Shown: positions 5,576 through 6,878 of the stretch, one piece after another
Numbering within the stretch: position 1 is the stretch's first letter
How the letters are laid out: each line of letters opens with the position of its first letter
Assembly: GCA_018903055.1 (NCBI GenBank)
Contig: JAHIPW010000028.1
Coordinates: 1-6,878, forward strand
DNA from: a bacterium
GTDB lineage: Bacteria > UBP18 > UBA7526
Direction of reading: 5' to 3'
DNA: 6,878 bases
The notes under the pieces: model-generated
The model's database searches: none
What the model saw: only the letters and a program-made list of their open reading frames with translations
Told to the model about the DNA's origin: nothing
Program-made: the position numbers and the translations under genes

Positions 5576-6811
5576 ATGAAGACCATACCGGTTAATTTAG
5601 GAGTAAAGTTCTGTGGAGTAAAATTTAATAACCCCTTTATCCTCTCTGCGGCACCACCCACAGATGACCTGGATATGCTAAAGAGAGGATTGGAGATGGG
5701 CTGGGCCGGGGCGGTATTAAAGACCACCTCAGTGGAAAAGAATAAGGTGGAATTAGTCTATCCTATGATAAGCGGTCTATCTTTTGAGAATAAAAAGGTC
5801 GTAGGGATGGGGAATATAGACCTCATCAGTGAGCATCACATCGATCTTGTGGAGAAGAGAATAGAGGCCTTAAAGAAGGAGTTTGGAAATGAGAGAGTAA
5901 TTGCTGCCAGCATCATGGGAGCAAAGAAAGAGGATTGGCAACATCTGGTAAAGAGATTGAAGGCCGCTGGGGTGGACATCATAGAGTGCTCCTTCTCCTG
6001 TCCCCAGGGCTCTATGGGAGAGGTTCCCGGGGCCATGCTCGCCCAGTCTGTCCCCGCTACGGAAATGGTGACCAGATGGGTGAAAGATGCTGCCCGGAAA
6101 ACACCAGTAGTAATCAAGATAACCCCTATGGTAGCGGACATCGTTGCCGTAGCCAATGCAGCTAGGAAGGGGGGGGCAGACGCTATCTGCGCCTCGAATA
6201 CCATTCCTTCCTTAATGGGCATCGACATCGAAAACCTCATCCCTAACCCCAATGTGGCCGGAAAGACAACCTATAGCGGCCTATCCGGCCCGGCTATTAA
6301 GCCCATTACTTTAAAAGTCATCTCTGAACTCTCGAAGACTGTCGGCTTGCCTATTACTGGAACCGGCGGGGCGACCAACTGGATAGATGCCTTAGAGTTC
6401 ATCCTATGCGGGGCAACCACCGTCCAATTCTGCACCGCGGTCATGCACTATGGCTACGACATCATCGAGGATCTCTGTGAGGGCTTGGCCTTCTATATGG
6501 AAGAGAAGGGGATTTCCAAGGTAGGCGACCTCATCGGTAAGTCCCTACCCTATATTGTAGGTCATGATGACCTTTCCCGGAAGAATCGGGTGACCTCTAA
6601 TATCGACCTTAAGAAATGCGTGCGCTGTGGACTCTGTTATTATGCCTGCCAGGATGGAGGACACCAGGCCATTGAACTGGGAAGGGAGCGTAAACCAGAG
6701 GTGGATGAGGAGAAGTGCTTTGGTTGTGGCCTCTGTCTATCTGCCTGCCCCATCGATGACTGCATAGAACTCAAGGAGAGCGAAAAACCGCGCAAGATAG
6801 CGACAGTCTAA
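5576..6811 (+). CDS. preA: PreA-like dihydropyrimidine dehydrogenase subunit (FMN barrel plus two [4Fe-4S])
   Basis: The 411-residue protein matches the usual PreA length. An N-terminal dihydroorotate-dehydrogenase-like barrel is followed by a ferredoxin domain with C348, C351, C354, C358 and C381, C384, C387, C391. The first cluster motif continues CQDGGHQA, a PreA signature. Barrel features match DPD/PreA: GAVLKT with K49, GNIDLISE with N80, the catalytic-type cysteine C142 in SFSCPQG, VVIKITP with K181, SNTIPSLMG with N208 and T209, and TGGATNWIDALEFILCGA. In the characterised family this subunit interconverts uracil or thymine and the 5,6-dihydropyrimidine, using electrons from the FAD subunit. 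Here the Asn three residues before the catalytic Cys is Ser (S139), and the following loop reads AQSVPATE where DPD has GQDPE. The substrate is therefore not certain. AGGAGGA (5564-5570), five bases before the ATG, fixes the start. No hydantoinase or ureidopropionase gene is in the window to confirm pyrimidine catabolism. Confidence 0.87.
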   Translation: MKTIPVNLGVKFCGVKFNNPFILSAAPPTDDLDMLKRGLEMGWAGAVLKTTSVEKNKVELVYPMISGLSFENKKVVGMGNIDLISEHHIDLVEKRIEALKKEFGNERVIAASIMGAKKEDWQHLVKRLKAAGVDIIECSFSCPQGSMGEVPGAMLAQSVPATEMVTRWVKDAARKTPVVIKITPMVADIVAVANAARKGGADAICASNTIPSLMGIDIENLIPNPNVAGKTTYSGLSGPAIKPITLKVISELSKTVGLPITGTGGATNWIDALEFILCGATTVQFCTAVMHYGYDIIEDLCEGLAFYMEEKGISKVGDLIGKSLPYIVGHDDLSRKNRVTSNIDLKKCVRCGLCYYACQDGGHQAIELGRERKPEVDEEKCFGCGLCLSACPIDDCIELKESEKPRKIATV

Positions 6812-6878
6812 AAATTCCAAATCACAAATTCCAAATCACAAACAAATTCCAATTACCGAATGACCAAATGTTCAAAAC
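6812..6878 (+). repeat. heptad repeat AAATTCC/AAATCAC after the PreA-like gene
   Basis: Immediately after the TAA stop (6809-6811), the 14-base unit AAATTCCAAATCAC occurs twice (6812-6825, 6826-6839), each unit being two related heptads. A 4-base step precedes another AAATTCC (6844-6850), and looser AATTACC, AATGACC and AAATGTTC words follow to the window edge. No terminator hairpin and no gene are visible, and the repeat may continue past the window. Confidence 0.8.

Noticed and set aside
5989-6040. Loss of the catalytic cysteine in the PreA-like protein
   Set aside because: A first alignment matched a cysteine in the mobile loop of DPD to Leu155. The catalytic cysteine of the family is the one in the SCP motif, and it is present as C142.
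5836-6252. Minus-strand open frame opposite the PreA-like gene
   Set aside because: It is antisense to the conserved FMN barrel and has no independent support as a gene.

Overview
The window reads as a stretch of a bacterial chromosome from an uncultivated, probably anaerobic lineage. All genes lie on the plus strand. Arginine is mostly AGA/AGG, isoleucine is often ATA, Shine-Dalgarno sites are clear, and the spacers are rich in short periodic repeats. I cannot name the phylum from sequence alone. Two gene pairs are present, separated by a 459-bp spacer.

Region 1 (1-3528). The last codons of an upstream gene end two bases before a gene for an exported TldD/PmbA-family zinc peptidase (51-1787). 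It is followed by an exported paralogue (1885-3528) that is colinear with it but has lost every recognisable metal ligand. The pair looks like an envelope counterpart of the cytoplasmic TldD/TldE arrangement, in which one partner is catalytic and the other is not. The 97-bp spacer between them holds a 7-bp-period repeat, which already encodes the last residues of the first protein, and two abutting perfect hairpins just upstream of the second gene's ribosome-binding site.

Region 2 (3529-3987). This spacer has a candidate sigma-70-type promoter just after the second peptidase gene. About 200 bp without a recognisable gene follow. Then comes a direct-repeat array with an exact 68-bp period that runs into the Shine-Dalgarno sequence of the next gene.

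Region 3 (3988-6811). This pair resembles PreT and PreA, the two halves of dihydropyrimidine dehydrogenase. The PreT-like protein carries FAD, a pyridine-nucleotide site and N-terminal iron-sulfur clusters. The PreA-like protein has a dihydroorotate-dehydrogenase-type FMN barrel followed by two [4Fe-4S] motifs. Electrons would pass from NAD(P)H to FAD, iron-sulfur clusters, FMN and then substrate, or in reverse. Two changes make the exact reaction uncertain: a basic-to-Leu/Glu change in the nucleotide-binding loop of the PreT-like protein, and an Asn-to-Ser change plus an altered loop in the PreA-like active site. The 211-bp spacer between the two genes is almost filled by a large inverted structure built of 7- and 8-bp periodic repeats.

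The most unusual feature of the window is in its spacers. Three of them share a GTAA-NNN heptad pattern, and a different heptad family starts directly after the last stop codon. Two genes terminate inside such repeats. I found no CRISPR array, transposase, tRNA or rRNA.
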